Assembly (NCBI RefSeq): GCF_014201375.1
Contig: NZ_JACHDZ010000009.1
Span: forward strand, 31,173-95,172
Reading direction: 5' to 3'
Length of the DNA: 64,000 bases
From: Tunturiibacter empetritectus
Lineage (GTDB): Bacteria > Acidobacteriota > Terriglobia > Terriglobales > Acidobacteriaceae
The notes under the pieces were generated by a model that was given only the letters and a program-made list of their open reading frames with translations, did not search any database and was not told where the DNA came from. Shown piece after piece: positions 17,201 through 24,800 of the stretch. Both the position numbers and the translations under genes were made by a program. Positions within the stretch are counted from its first letter, which is position 1; every line of letters starts with the position of its first letter.

Positions 17201-17948
17201 TGGCGGTGAGGAGCTTGTCGGTGACGGGAGTTTCAGTGAGGGGGAGGAGTAGCGCGTGGTCGAGGGTGGAGGCGGAGCGCTGGGTGTCGGGGTCGAAGCG
17301 GCGGATGGATTCGATCTCGTCGCCGAAAAAGTCGATGCGGACGGGGCGGTCCATCTCGGGGGAGTAGATGTCGAGGATGCCGCCGCGGAGGGTGACCTGG
17401 CCGGGCATCTCGACTACGTCTACCTTCGTATAACCAACCGACAGGAGGTGCTCGACGAGCATGTCGGGCATGTACTCTTCGCCGACTTTGAGATGGAGGG
17501 TGAGGGCGCGGTAGTAGTCGCGGGGGAAGAGACGCATGCAGGCGGCTTCTACTGGCGCGATGACGAGGCGTGCCTGATTGGTTGCGATCTTCCAGAGGGT
17601 GGCGGCGCGGGTCTCTTGAATTTCGGGGTGGGGTGAGAGGTTTTCGAAGGGGAGGACGTCGTGTGCGGGGAGACGGAGGACGGATTCGGGCGCGAGGGCA
17701 CCGGTGAGTTCGCAGGCGCTGAGGACGGCGGCCTGGAGGGCTTCGGCGGCTTTGTTGTCGGCGACGATGATGACGCAGGGGGCCTGGGCGGCGCGGACGA
17801 AGAAGGGGAGGTAGAGGGCGCGGGCGGTGAAGGTGAGTCCGGAGACACGTCTGCGCCCCGTGCCTCCGCTGAGGTGGCGGCGTACACGCTCAAAAGCTTC
17901 AGAGTGCTCCAGGTCTGCGAGGAGCTCGCGGACGAAGGGTAGGACCAT
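14208..17948 (-). CDS. mfd: Transcription-repair coupling factor
   Basis: Mfd removes RNA polymerase stalled at DNA lesions and recruits UvrA for nucleotide-excision repair. At 1246 residues it is slightly longer than E. coli Mfd. The order is a UvrB-like N-terminal module (VIIVADNKAAEALQ to LRGGILDIYSPEMDRPVRIDFFGDEIESI), then the CarD-like RNA-polymerase-interaction domain (VGDYVVHVEHGISRYCGL). The RecG-like motor follows: LLCGDVGYGKTEVAMRAAFK (Walker A), DLGLLVVDEEQRFGVRHKE (DEEQ box), LSMSATPIPRTLHMSL and HGQLPEAELERVM. A C-terminal TRCF domain follows QLRGRVGRSNRRAYSYLL. The ATG at 17948 is divergent from the sugar-binding lipoprotein pair. Confidence 0.97.
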   Translation of the reverse strand: MVLPFVRELLADLEHSEAFERVRRHLSGGTGRRRVSGLTFTARALYLPFFVRAAQAPCVIIVADNKAAEALQAAVLSACELTGALAPESVLRLPAHDVLPFENLSPHPEIQETRAATLWKIATNQARLVIAPVEAACMRLFPRDYYRALTLHLKVGEEYMPDMLVEHLLSVGYTKVDVVEMPGQVTLRGGILDIYSPEMDRPVRIDFFGDEIESIRRFDPDTQRSASTLDHALLLPLTETPVTDKLLTAINARLTRAGKAGAAIEGGEEPAELLTHVSTRTGEATIFPGWEFFAPVAGANLTLLDLLSASSPTAPRVFLEEPAMIKNQGERWWNKIEQRHERSGIGNLVRPEDIYLSPWDLDDRLHKFPGIELDQLGAVDILDADRSDLSEVDFATRPTMRFHGSIPAMIDAINALIKQEARILLTAPNQGEVERLAGLLQEYQLPYRLGSRNESPGSSTIYTESSYLGGNTIDLRTPVIVKTPIAAGVQILELRERALDKGTAHGQIVIFGAQDLTDDADVTTRPVRRGKSKAAAFISDFRDLAVGDYVVHVEHGISRYCGLRVIEENDAPPLELMILEFADEAKLYVPLTRLDLIQKYRSSETGPPPELNKLGTQAWQKTKARVKKAMADMTAELLKLYAQRQAAVGTPFSPDTNMQHEFEDAFDFNETDDQLTAIADIKADMESTRPMDRLLCGDVGYGKTEVAMRAAFKAVQDSKQVAVLTPTTVLSFQHFESFKKRFANFPVNIEMISRFRTAKEKKIILEKAEAGKIDILIGTHAVLSKDLKFQDLGLLVVDEEQRFGVRHKERLKQMRAQIDVLSMSATPIPRTLHMSLIGLRDMSVIETPPKDRMAIQTIVAKFDEKLIRTAIEMELERGGQVYFVHNRVETIYDLASKIRELVPQARIVIGHGQLPEAELERVMLAFMNHEYDVLVATSIIENGLDIPLANTIIINRADRHGLSELYQLRGRVGRSNRRAYSYLLIPPETELTEVARRRLAALKEFSDLGTGFKIAALDLELRGAGNMLGGEQSGHIEAIGFEMYTTLLEEAVRKMKGEEEKPAHANTVINLGISVRIDSDYIPEENQRLRMYKRIAGAQTQADLADVRAELQDRYGTPPETVLNLLAAGEIRLHCEQLGISQLDRKRTQVELPNPNGNKKAPIKTFVEMLHVKFAAVNADPSHFTNDNNKTVDPATLMKLVSRNTKRGAQFTPQGTLRWPLPSAKSEEVLSETRALLDALDTTLPN

Positions 17949-18115
17949 GCTGTATGGAGTTTATCAAGTGGAGTTATCAGGCGGAGTCTGCACGGGTTTA
18001 CTCCGCAGAGTGATTTGGAGTAGTATCTGGCTCCCGCAGGGAAATAGAGCCTGCGCTGCTGTCCGATTTCGACATTTTTTTCGGCTTCGGACAGAGATAC
18101 TGCCGGAGGATGGAC
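17949..18115. promoter_or_regulatory. Divergent promoter region (mfd / substrate-binding protein 1)
   Basis: The last 45 bases before the lipoprotein gene (ttcggcttcggacagagatactgccggaggatg) recur, slightly changed, before the second copy at 19281-19313, so this leader was copied with the gene. A short inverted repeat, GCAGGGAAATAGAGCCTGC, lies near 18037-18056. Confidence 0.5.
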
Positions 18116-19108
18116 ATGAATACTTTGAGGAAGCGGTATCTTTTTGCGCTTTTAGCGGTGGTGCTTCCACTGATTGCAGGATGCACCCGTCACAGCAAGA
18201 GTGAGCAATACTACCTGATCGCCACAAATACGGCTTTGCCATATTGGAAGGTGGCCGCGAGTGGATTTGCTGCAGCGGGGGCCGAGTATGGGGTTTCGGT
18301 CGATACGCGCGGGCCGGCGGGGTTGAACGCGCAGGCAGAGGTGGATGAGTTCAAGGCGATGGTGGCGAGGAAGCCTGCGGGGATTTTGGTCCAGGTTGTG
18401 AACTCCCAGCTGATGCAGCCGGAGATCGATGCGGCGATTGCGGCGGGCATCCCGGTGATTACGATCGACTCGGATTCGCCGGAGAGCAAGCGGTTGTACT
18501 TTATCGGGACCAACAACTTCGAGGCGGGCAAGCTGGGCGGGAGGCGCGCGGCGGCGCAACTGAATGGGAAAGGAAATGTAGTGTTCTTCACGAATCCGGG
18601 GCAGCCGAACCTGGATGAGCGGTTGAAGGGCTATCAGGATATCTTAGAGGATTATCACGGGATCAAGATCGTGGAGGTGTTCGATATCAAGACGGATCCG
18701 GGGACGGCGATGGATAAGGCGGGTGAGTACCTTGAGCGGAAGGGGCCGGCGAGGATCGACGCGTTTATCTGCCTGGACTCCCGGTCGGGTGCGAACGTAG
18801 CGGAGGCCTTCAAACGGAGAAATGCTACGGACCGCTTGTTGATCGCGATGGATGTGGACTCGGACACGTTGAAGCTGGTGGGCGATGGAACGATCGATTC
18901 GACGATTTCTCAAAAGCCGTACGCGATGGCGTTTCTGGGATTGAAGGCGCTGGACGATATTCATCACTATCCCGTGAAACCGCTTGACCAGGACTACGCG
19001 CTGGATCCTTATTCTCCGTTTCCGACCTTCGTCAATACGGGAGTTGCGCTGGTGGATAAGACGAATCTGGACGCTGTTATGAAGAAGCAGAGATCGGTGA
19101 ACCAGTAG
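18116..19108 (+). CDS. Sugar-type ABC substrate-binding lipoprotein, tandem copy 1
   Basis: The ATG at 18116 has GGAGG six bases upstream (another ATG lies two codons earlier) and gives 330 residues. The signal ends in LPLIAGC, a lipobox, followed by TRHSKSEQYYLIATNTALPYW. The rest is a type I periplasmic-binding fold (Peripla_BP_4, RbsB/LacI-like): ARKPAGILVQVVNS, GIPVITIDSDSPESKRLYFIGTNNFEAG, NPGQPNLDERLKGYQDIL, GTIDSTISQKPYAMAFLGLKAL. It should bind a sugar or small polyol at the outer face of the inner membrane. No permease or ATPase gene is nearby, so its transporter partner is elsewhere or it acts as a sensor. Confidence 0.88.
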   Translation: MNTLRKRYLFALLAVVLPLIAGCTRHSKSEQYYLIATNTALPYWKVAASGFAAAGAEYGVSVDTRGPAGLNAQAEVDEFKAMVARKPAGILVQVVNSQLMQPEIDAAIAAGIPVITIDSDSPESKRLYFIGTNNFEAGKLGGRRAAAQLNGKGNVVFFTNPGQPNLDERLKGYQDILEDYHGIKIVEVFDIKTDPGTAMDKAGEYLERKGPARIDAFICLDSRSGANVAEAFKRRNATDRLLIAMDVDSDTLKLVGDGTIDSTISQKPYAMAFLGLKALDDIHHYPVKPLDQDYALDPYSPFPTFVNTGVALVDKTNLDAVMKKQRSVNQ

Positions 19109-19313
19109 ATTTTTTTGCGGTGGTATCTGGCGATTTCTCTGAGAGTTTTCCGGTTGAAGCAAAGAGATGGACTCATTCGGCGGCGCGGAGATTTCGGGAC
19201 GGTTCCTTCGTTCCGTGGTTTGGATTTTGTGTCAGGGCCCGCGAGATGTGATCTGAGCCGATGCCTGATTCAATGTTTTTGGCTTCGGACAGAAGTTTTG
19301 CCAGAGGATGACG
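19109..19313. promoter_or_regulatory. Intergenic region between the tandem binding-protein genes
   Basis: It carries a second copy of the leader motif (tttttggcttcggacagaagttttgcc, 19276-19302). The conservation suggests a shared promoter/5' leader rather than simple read-through. Confidence 0.45.
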
Positions 19314-20306
19314 ATGAACTCTTTTATGAGACGACCTCTTTTTGTGCTCTTGGCTATGTTTCTTCCAGTGCTTGCGGGATGCACCCGACACAGCAAAGAC
19401 GAGCATTATTATCTGATTGCTACCAACATCAACCTGCCCTACTGGAAGGCGGCGAATGCCGGGTTTCAGAAGGCGGCGGGTCAGTATGGGGTTTCGGCCG
19501 AGATGCGCGGGACGACTACGTTCGATCCGCAGGGCGAGGTCGCGGAGTTTCGTACGGTGGTGGCACGCAAGCCTGCGGGGATCCTGGTTTCGGTGGCGAG
19601 CGCGGAGTTGATGGGTCCGGAGATCACGGCTGCGCTGGGTGCGGGGATTCCGGTGATCACGATGGACTCGGACGCTCCAGCGAGTGGACGGCTGTACTTC
19701 ATCGGAACGAATAATCTGCAGGCAGGGCGACTGGGTGGACAGCGGGTTGCGGCGAAGCTTAATGGCAAGGGGAACGTGGCTTTCTTTTCGATTCCTGGGC
19801 AGCCGAACATTGATGAGCGGTTGAAGGGTTACAAGGATGCGTTGTCGCACTATCCGGGGATCAAGATTGTTGATGTGTTCGACATGAAGGGCGACTCGGG
19901 TCTGGCGATGGATCAGACGCGGGATTATCTTTCGCGAACGGGAGCGAACCGGGTGGATGCGATCGTGTGCCTGGAGGCGGCGTCGGGTAGAGATGTGGCC
20001 GAGGCGTTTCGGCGGGCGAACGTGAAGGATCGGTTGCTGGTGGCGATGGACACGGACCAAACCGTGCTGCAGGGGGTGAAGGATGGGACGATCGATTCGA
20101 CCATCTCGCAGAAGCCCTTTACGATGGCGCTGGTGGGGCTGAAGGCGCTGGACGATATTCATCACTATCCCTTGAAGCCGCTGGCGCAGGACTACTCGTT
20201 GAATTCCTTTGCGCCGATTCCTACGTTTATCGATACCGGAGTTTCGTTGATCGATAAAAGCAACGTGGATACGATGCTGAACATCGGTGAGGATAAGGCG
20301 CCGTAG
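19314..20306 (+). CDS. Sugar-type ABC substrate-binding lipoprotein, tandem copy 2
   Basis: A paralogue of the preceding gene with the same length (330 residues from the ATG at 19314; AGAGG six bases before). The signal ends LPVLAGC followed by TRHSKDEHYYLIATNINLPYW. The same fold blocks recur: ARKPAGILVSVASAELMGPE, GIPVITMDSDAPASGRLYFI, SIPGQPNIDERLKGYKDALS and GTIDSTISQKPFTMALVGLK. Differences cluster in the ligand-facing segments (MRGTTTFDPQGE against TRGPAGLNAQAE; LEAASGRDVAEAF against LDSRSGANVAEAF). The two copies may therefore bind different sugars. It converges on the MDR gene with a 24-base gap. Confidence 0.88.
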   Translation: MNSFMRRPLFVLLAMFLPVLAGCTRHSKDEHYYLIATNINLPYWKAANAGFQKAAGQYGVSAEMRGTTTFDPQGEVAEFRTVVARKPAGILVSVASAELMGPEITAALGAGIPVITMDSDAPASGRLYFIGTNNLQAGRLGGQRVAAKLNGKGNVAFFSIPGQPNIDERLKGYKDALSHYPGIKIVDVFDMKGDSGLAMDQTRDYLSRTGANRVDAIVCLEAASGRDVAEAFRRANVKDRLLVAMDTDQTVLQGVKDGTIDSTISQKPFTMALVGLKALDDIHHYPLKPLAQDYSLNSFAPIPTFIDTGVSLIDKSNVDTMLNIGEDKAP

Positions 20307-20330
20307 GTTTGGGATGGAAGCTCGCGAGGG

Positions 20331-21329
20331 CTAAAGGGTTACTACGATCTTGCCAATCTGCGCGTTTGATTCCATGTAGCGGTGGGCTTCGACGATCTGT
20401 GCGAAGGGGAAGGTCCTGTCGATGCGGGGTTTGAAGTTGCCGGCGACGAGGTTGTCGAAGACGTACTTCTTCGCATCTTGCGACTTGACTGGATCGGCGA
20501 GGATGTCGCGCAGGGTGTAGCCCTGGATAATGAGACGCTTGCTGAGTGCGGTGAACAGGGGGTAGGGGGTTGGCTCCATGGCCAGCGCGCCGTACTCGAA
20601 GATGGTGCCCTGGACTGCGGTGGCGCTGGCGAGGGCTTCGATGCCTTTGCCGCCGATGGGATCGAAGACGATGCGCGCGCCCTGGTTGGCGGTGATCTGG
20701 TTGACGCGGGCGACGAGGTCCTCTTCGTCGGTGACGATGACGTGGTCGGCGCCTAAGGCGAGGAGTTCGGCTTTTTTGGCTGAGGTGCGCGTGGTGGCGA
20801 TGCTGGTGGCGCCTTCGGCTTTGGCGATCTCGATAGCGGCTAGTCCGACGCTGCTGCTGGCGGCGGTGATGATGACGTAGTCGCCCCTGGTGAGATGGCC
20901 GTAGTAGATGAGGGCTCCGTAGGCGGTGATGTACTGCATCCAGATGCTGGTGCCTTCTTCGTAGGAGAGCTTGGAAGGGTACTCAGCGACTGCGTGGATC
21001 GGGACGATGGCGACCTCTCCATAGACGCCGTAGTGATTGAGCGAGAAGGCCGGGGTGGTGCTGGCCTTTTTGCCTATCCAGCTGGTGTCGACGCCGGGAC
21101 CGACCGCTTCGACGATACCGGAGGCTTCGTAGCCGTTGGTGGAGGGGAGGACGGGCGTTTCGAGGTAGCGGTCGTGAAGGAACATGCTCTCGGCGCGGTT
21201 GAGGCCGATGGCTCTGACGCGGAGGCGGACTTCGCCCTTGCGTGGTTCGGGGAGGGGGAGGTCGTCGAACTGGAGGACTTCGGGGCCGCCGATTTTGTGA
21301 AAGCGGACCATCTTTACTGTGTCGGGCAT
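20331..21329 (-). CDS. Zinc-independent medium-chain dehydrogenase/reductase (quinone oxidoreductase-like)
   Basis: A 332-residue MDR protein. The N-terminal GroES-like domain begins VRFHKIGGPEVLQFDDLPLP and contains RVRAIGLNRAESMFLHDRY and NGYEASGIVEAVGPGV. It lacks the Cys/His zinc ligands of alcohol dehydrogenases. The Rossmann domain contains DYVIITAASSSVGLAAIEIAKAEG, a nucleotide-binding motif with Ser in place of Gly (AxxSSVG), and ATRTSAKKAELLALGADHVI, typical of NADPH preference. The C-terminal AHRYMESNAQIGKIVVTL is standard. It likely reduces quinones or enones in the cytoplasm. The gene may be co-transcribed from the FNT channel gene upstream (80-base gap). Confidence 0.88.
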   Translation of the reverse strand: MPDTVKMVRFHKIGGPEVLQFDDLPLPEPRKGEVRLRVRAIGLNRAESMFLHDRYLETPVLPSTNGYEASGIVEAVGPGVDTSWIGKKASTTPAFSLNHYGVYGEVAIVPIHAVAEYPSKLSYEEGTSIWMQYITAYGALIYYGHLTRGDYVIITAASSSVGLAAIEIAKAEGATSIATTRTSAKKAELLALGADHVIVTDEEDLVARVNQITANQGARIVFDPIGGKGIEALASATAVQGTIFEYGALAMEPTPYPLFTALSKRLIIQGYTLRDILADPVKSQDAKKYVFDNLVAGNFKPRIDRTFPFAQIVEAHRYMESNAQIGKIVVTL

Positions 21330-21409
21330 GTTGAGTACTCCTGCAATCCTGCTGCGTGAGTCTTGGATGAGGAAGTGGGCGAAAGGTCGCGGATTTCGGA
21401 GAGAGGGGC

Positions 21410-22315
21410 TCAGGCTTTTGCAGACTCTTCGGTCTTGGTCTCTTCTTTCTGATGGGGGGCGATGGCTTCGGCGTCGGCGTCGCCACCGTAGATGACCTGG
21501 CCGTACTCGAGGAGGGTGACCATGCCGACGCCGCCGCAGATGTTGCCGGCTACGGCGGGGAGGAGCCAGGTGAAGTAGCTGGTCCAGGCGGCTTTGCCGA
21601 TGAGGACGGCGGCGAGGATCTCGCCGCTGGTGGCGATGCAGTGGGCGAAGTTGCCGAGGCCGACGACGAAGGTGAGCATCCAGATGATCATGACGGAGCC
21701 GGTGATGGAGTGTGATCCGGAGACGAGCCAGGCGACGGTGGCGATGATCCAGCCGCCCATGACGCCGCTCCAGAAGATGGTGGCGGCGGGGTTGTGGATG
21801 GCCTCGAGGCCGAGGCCTGCGAGGGCTTGCACGACGCTTGGATTGACGGCGTTGGTGAGGGCGGCGAGGGCCGCGAAGGTGAGAGCGCCGAGGACGTTGG
21901 CGGGAAGGACGGTGGCCCAGAGACGCAGGGTCTTCCAGAAGTGTTTCTTTTCGGCGAGGACGAGGGCTACGGGGTAGAGGGTGTTTTCGGTGAAGAGCTG
22001 GGAGCGGCCGAGGATGACGACGATGAAGCCGAGGGGGTAGAACATCTTGCCGACGAAGAAGATGGTGTGGGAGGGAACGGTGCCGGGGGTGGTGAGGAGA
22101 GCGATCGCGATGCCATTGCCGAGGGCGGAGAGGCCCATGAAGATTCCGCCGGCGAGGCCGGAGATGGCGAGGGAGACGCTGGAGCGGCCGAGCTCCTGAC
22201 GGGCGTTGTTGGCGACCTGTTCGTAGATGTCCTGGGCGCTGGGGCGTTCGAGATTCTTTTGCGCGTCTTGATTGGCGAGTGGGGCGGGCGGGTAGCGGCG
22301 GAGGCGGTAGGGCAT
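21410..22315 (-). CDS. Formate/nitrite transporter (FNT) family channel
   Basis: A 301-residue inner-membrane protein with about six membrane helices. FNT signatures are present: AISGLAGGIFMGLSALGNGI in the first helix region, GFIVVILGRSQLFTENTLYPV around the second, PANVLGALTFAALAAL, and GLGNFAHCIATSGEIL carrying the central channel His. The pentameric family passes formate, nitrite, hydrosulfide or lactate anions. The long polar N-terminus and the GRSQLFTENT sequence place it nearer the YfdC-like branch than FocA. The substrate cannot be named. The acidic C-terminal tail (HQKEETKTEESAKA) is cytoplasmic. Confidence 0.88.
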   Translation of the reverse strand: MPYRLRRYPPAPLANQDAQKNLERPSAQDIYEQVANNARQELGRSSVSLAISGLAGGIFMGLSALGNGIAIALLTTPGTVPSHTIFFVGKMFYPLGFIVVILGRSQLFTENTLYPVALVLAEKKHFWKTLRLWATVLPANVLGALTFAALAALTNAVNPSVVQALAGLGLEAIHNPAATIFWSGVMGGWIIATVAWLVSGSHSITGSVMIIWMLTFVVGLGNFAHCIATSGEILAAVLIGKAAWTSYFTWLLPAVAGNICGGVGMVTLLEYGQVIYGGDADAEAIAPHQKEETKTEESAKA

Positions 22316-22336
22316 GGAGTGTGAGATGCAGATTTT

Positions 22337-22528
22337 GTCCTTCCGGACGGGCCCGCTGCGCGCGGGGCGGTCACTTCGTGACTTGTATACCGCTTCGCAT
22401 GGTGCTCCCGTTGGTCGCGAACGAAGATGATTCCGACCAACGGGAGGACCATGCTGCCAATCCTGCCGAGACCGGTATACGCGTCACGAAGTGACCGCCT
22501 CCCGCGTAGAGAGCCCGTCCGGCAGGAC
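22337..22528. repeat. Palindromic dispersed repeat, full copy C
   Basis: The ends gtccttccggacgggcccgc and gagcccgtccggcaggac are inverted. Inside them ggcggtcacttcgtgacttgtatacc is answered by ggtatacgcgtcacgaagtgaccgcc, and ctcccgttggtcg by cgaccaacgggag around a 15-20 base loop. This is the most symmetrical copy and could fold into a hairpin of more than 80 paired bases. It occupies the space between the FNT gene start and ligA. Confidence 0.9.
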
Positions 22529-22537
22529 ATCAGCTTT

Positions 22538-22543
22538 TATAAT
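22538..22543 (+). promoter_or_regulatory. Candidate -10 box (TATAAT) of ligA
   Basis: A perfect TATAAT ends seven bases before the ligA ATG, so a normal start site would fall on or beside the ATG. The -35 region would lie in the right arm of the palindromic repeat. No Shine-Dalgarno precedes the ATG. Confidence 0.5.
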
Positions 22544-22550
22544 CTGGCCT

Positions 22551-24686
22551 ATGGCGACTGCGTTGACACCGGATCAAGAGATAGAGGAGCTGCGCGATCA
22601 GCTTCGTCATCATGAGCATCTGTACTACGTCGAAGATGCGCCAGAGTTGACGGATGCGCAGTATGACGCGCTGATGAACCGGCTGAAGCGGCTCGAGGAG
22701 AAGCATCCTGAGCTGGTGACGGCGGACTCGCCTTCGCAGCGCGTGGGGGGCAAGCCGAAGGAAGGGTTCGTGAAGATGCCGCACTCGCGGCCGATGTTGT
22801 CGCTGGATAACGCGTACAACGAGGAGGAGCTGCGGGCGTGGGACCAGAGGGTGCGGGATGCGCTGCCGAGTACGGAGGCGGTGCGGTATGTGTGCGAGTT
22901 GAAGCTGGATGGGCTTTCGCTGGCGTTGCAGTATGGGCCTGGATCTGGGCTGGGATCTGACAAGGGCGGAGCTGCGCATCTGGGGCGGGGGCTGACGCGT
23001 GGGGATGGGTCGATCGGCGAGGATGTGACGAGCAATGTGCGGACGATTCGGTCGGTGCCGCTGAGTATCCCGGCTGCGAAGTTGAAGGCGGCGGGTTTGC
23101 CGCAGAGTTTTGAGGTGCGCGGCGAGGTGGTGTTGCCGCATGCGGCGTTTGTGAAGATGAATGAGGAGCGCGAGGCGGCAGGACAAGCTCCGGCGGCGAA
23201 TCCGCGGAATGCTGCGGCGGGGACGATACGGACGCTGGAGCCGAACATCGTAGCGCAGAGGCGGCTGGATTTTTATGCTTATTTTTTGCTGAAGGATGGC
23301 GAGTTTTTGCTGCCGCAGCAGTCGACTGCACTGGAGGCTTTGAAGACTTCGGGCTTTCGCGTTAACAACTATGCGAAGGCGCTGAAGAGTATCGATGACG
23401 TGGTGAAGTTTATTGCGGATGCGGAGCCGCTGCGTGATTCGCTGGGGTATGAGATTGATGGCGTTGTGATCAAGGTGGATGCGACGGCGCAGCAGCGGCG
23501 GCTGGGATTTACGGGGAAGGCTCCGCGGTGGGCGATTGCTTACAAGTTTGCGGCGCGGGCGGGGATTACGAAGCTGGAGGGTGTGTTGTTTCAAGTGGGG
23601 CGTACGGGGAAGGTGACTCCGGTGGCTGCGCTTACTCCCGTGTTGATTGGGGGGACTACGGTGTCGCGCGCGACGCTGCATAACGCGGATGAGATTGCGC
23701 GGTTGGGCGTTCGCATAGGGGATTTTGTGCAGGTGGAGCGGGGCGGGGATGTGATTCCGAAGATCGTGGAGGTGGTGGAGGATAAGACGCATCCGCGAGG
23801 GACGAAGGAGATTGTTTTTCCGAAGAACTGCCCGGTTTGCGCGAGCGAACTGCAGCGGATCGAGGGCGAGGTGGATTGGCGGTGCGTCAATAATTCGTGT
23901 CCGGCGCGGGTTCGCGAAGAGTTGCTGCACTGGTCGGCGCGTGGGGTGATGAACATTGAGGGGCTGGGTGATGCGATGGTGGCGCAGCTGCTTGGCCAAA
24001 GTGCGGAGCTGGGTGGGGATGTGGTGACGGAGGAGGGTGCGCCGGTCGTGGTGCGGGGGCCGTTGATCCATACGATTGGGGATTTGTATCGGCTGAAGCG
24101 CGAGGATCTTCTTGGGCTGGAGCGGGTGGGCGAGAAGACGGCAGATGCGCTGCTGGAAGAGATCAAGCGGTCGAAGAAAGCGGGGCTGGCGCGCGTGCTG
24201 CTGGGACTGGGGATCCGGTTTGTGGGTGAGCGGACGGCGCAACTGCTAGCGGAGCACTTCGGTTCGATGGATGAGTTGATGACGGCGGCGAGTCAGGATG
24301 CGGGGAAGGCTGGCGAGGCGTTAGAGGCGGTGAATGAGGTGGGGCCGAAGGTGGCGCAGGCGATTGCGGAGTTCTTCGCGGTGGAGAAGAACAAGGATCT
24401 GGTGAAGGATCTTGCTGGGCTGGGGCTGGAGATGACGGCGGAGAAGCGGGTGACGACCTCTACGCTGGAGGGGCTGACGTTTGTGTTGACGGGGACGCTG
24501 CCGAATCTTACGCGGGAGTCGGCGAAGGAGAAGATTGAGTCGGCGGGGGGGCGCGTTTCGGGGAGCGTGAGTAAGAAGACGAGCTATGTGGTGGCGGGGG
24601 AGGAGGCGGGTTCGAAGCTGGATAAGGCGAACTCGCTGGGGGTGAAGGTGCTGGATGAGGCGGGGTTGCTGGAGTTGCTGGGGTAG
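22551..24686 (+). CDS. ligA: NAD+-dependent DNA ligase
   Basis: This is the replicative ligase that seals nicks and joins Okazaki fragments using NAD+. At 711 residues it is full length. The Ia domain (MATALTPDQEIEELRDQLRH, YVEDAPELTDAQYD) is followed by the adenylation motif CELKLDGLSLALQYG with Lys at residue 118. Then come GEVVLPHAAFVKMNEERE, GYEIDGVVIKVD, an OB fold, the four-Cys zinc finger (CPVCASEL and CVNNSCPA), helix-hairpin-helix repeats and a C-terminal BRCT domain (LTFVLTGTLPNLTRESAKE). The ATG at 22551 begins the conserved protein; in-frame codons back to 22491 fall within the palindromic repeat. The start appears to be leaderless. Confidence 0.97.
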   Translation: MATALTPDQEIEELRDQLRHHEHLYYVEDAPELTDAQYDALMNRLKRLEEKHPELVTADSPSQRVGGKPKEGFVKMPHSRPMLSLDNAYNEEELRAWDQRVRDALPSTEAVRYVCELKLDGLSLALQYGPGSGLGSDKGGAAHLGRGLTRGDGSIGEDVTSNVRTIRSVPLSIPAAKLKAAGLPQSFEVRGEVVLPHAAFVKMNEEREAAGQAPAANPRNAAAGTIRTLEPNIVAQRRLDFYAYFLLKDGEFLLPQQSTALEALKTSGFRVNNYAKALKSIDDVVKFIADAEPLRDSLGYEIDGVVIKVDATAQQRRLGFTGKAPRWAIAYKFAARAGITKLEGVLFQVGRTGKVTPVAALTPVLIGGTTVSRATLHNADEIARLGVRIGDFVQVERGGDVIPKIVEVVEDKTHPRGTKEIVFPKNCPVCASELQRIEGEVDWRCVNNSCPARVREELLHWSARGVMNIEGLGDAMVAQLLGQSAELGGDVVTEEGAPVVVRGPLIHTIGDLYRLKREDLLGLERVGEKTADALLEEIKRSKKAGLARVLLGLGIRFVGERTAQLLAEHFGSMDELMTAASQDAGKAGEALEAVNEVGPKVAQAIAEFFAVEKNKDLVKDLAGLGLEMTAEKRVTTSTLEGLTFVLTGTLPNLTRESAKEKIESAGGRVSGSVSKKTSYVVAGEEAGSKLDKANSLGVKVLDEAGLLELLG

Positions 24687-24687
24687 T

Positions 24688-24790
24688 GCGTCCTGCCGGA
24701 CGGGCCCGCTGCGCGTGGGGCGGTCACTTCGAGGGGCGTATACCGGTCTTTGTGGATTAGGTGCGCGGGCCCTCCCTTCGGTCGGGAGGA
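24688..24790. repeat. Palindromic dispersed repeat, half copy D
   Basis: The sequence begins four bases after the ligA stop with gtcctgccggacgggcccgctgcgcg. It continues with ggcggtcacttcg and ends near ccctcccttcggtcgggagga, a small hairpin at the tail. It lies between convergent genes and may act as a two-way terminator. Confidence 0.75.
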
Positions 24791-24800
24791 TTGCTCTCGG

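Noticed and set aside
22530..24242. 570-codon reverse frame opposite ligA
   Set aside because: Antisense shadow of an intact ligase gene.
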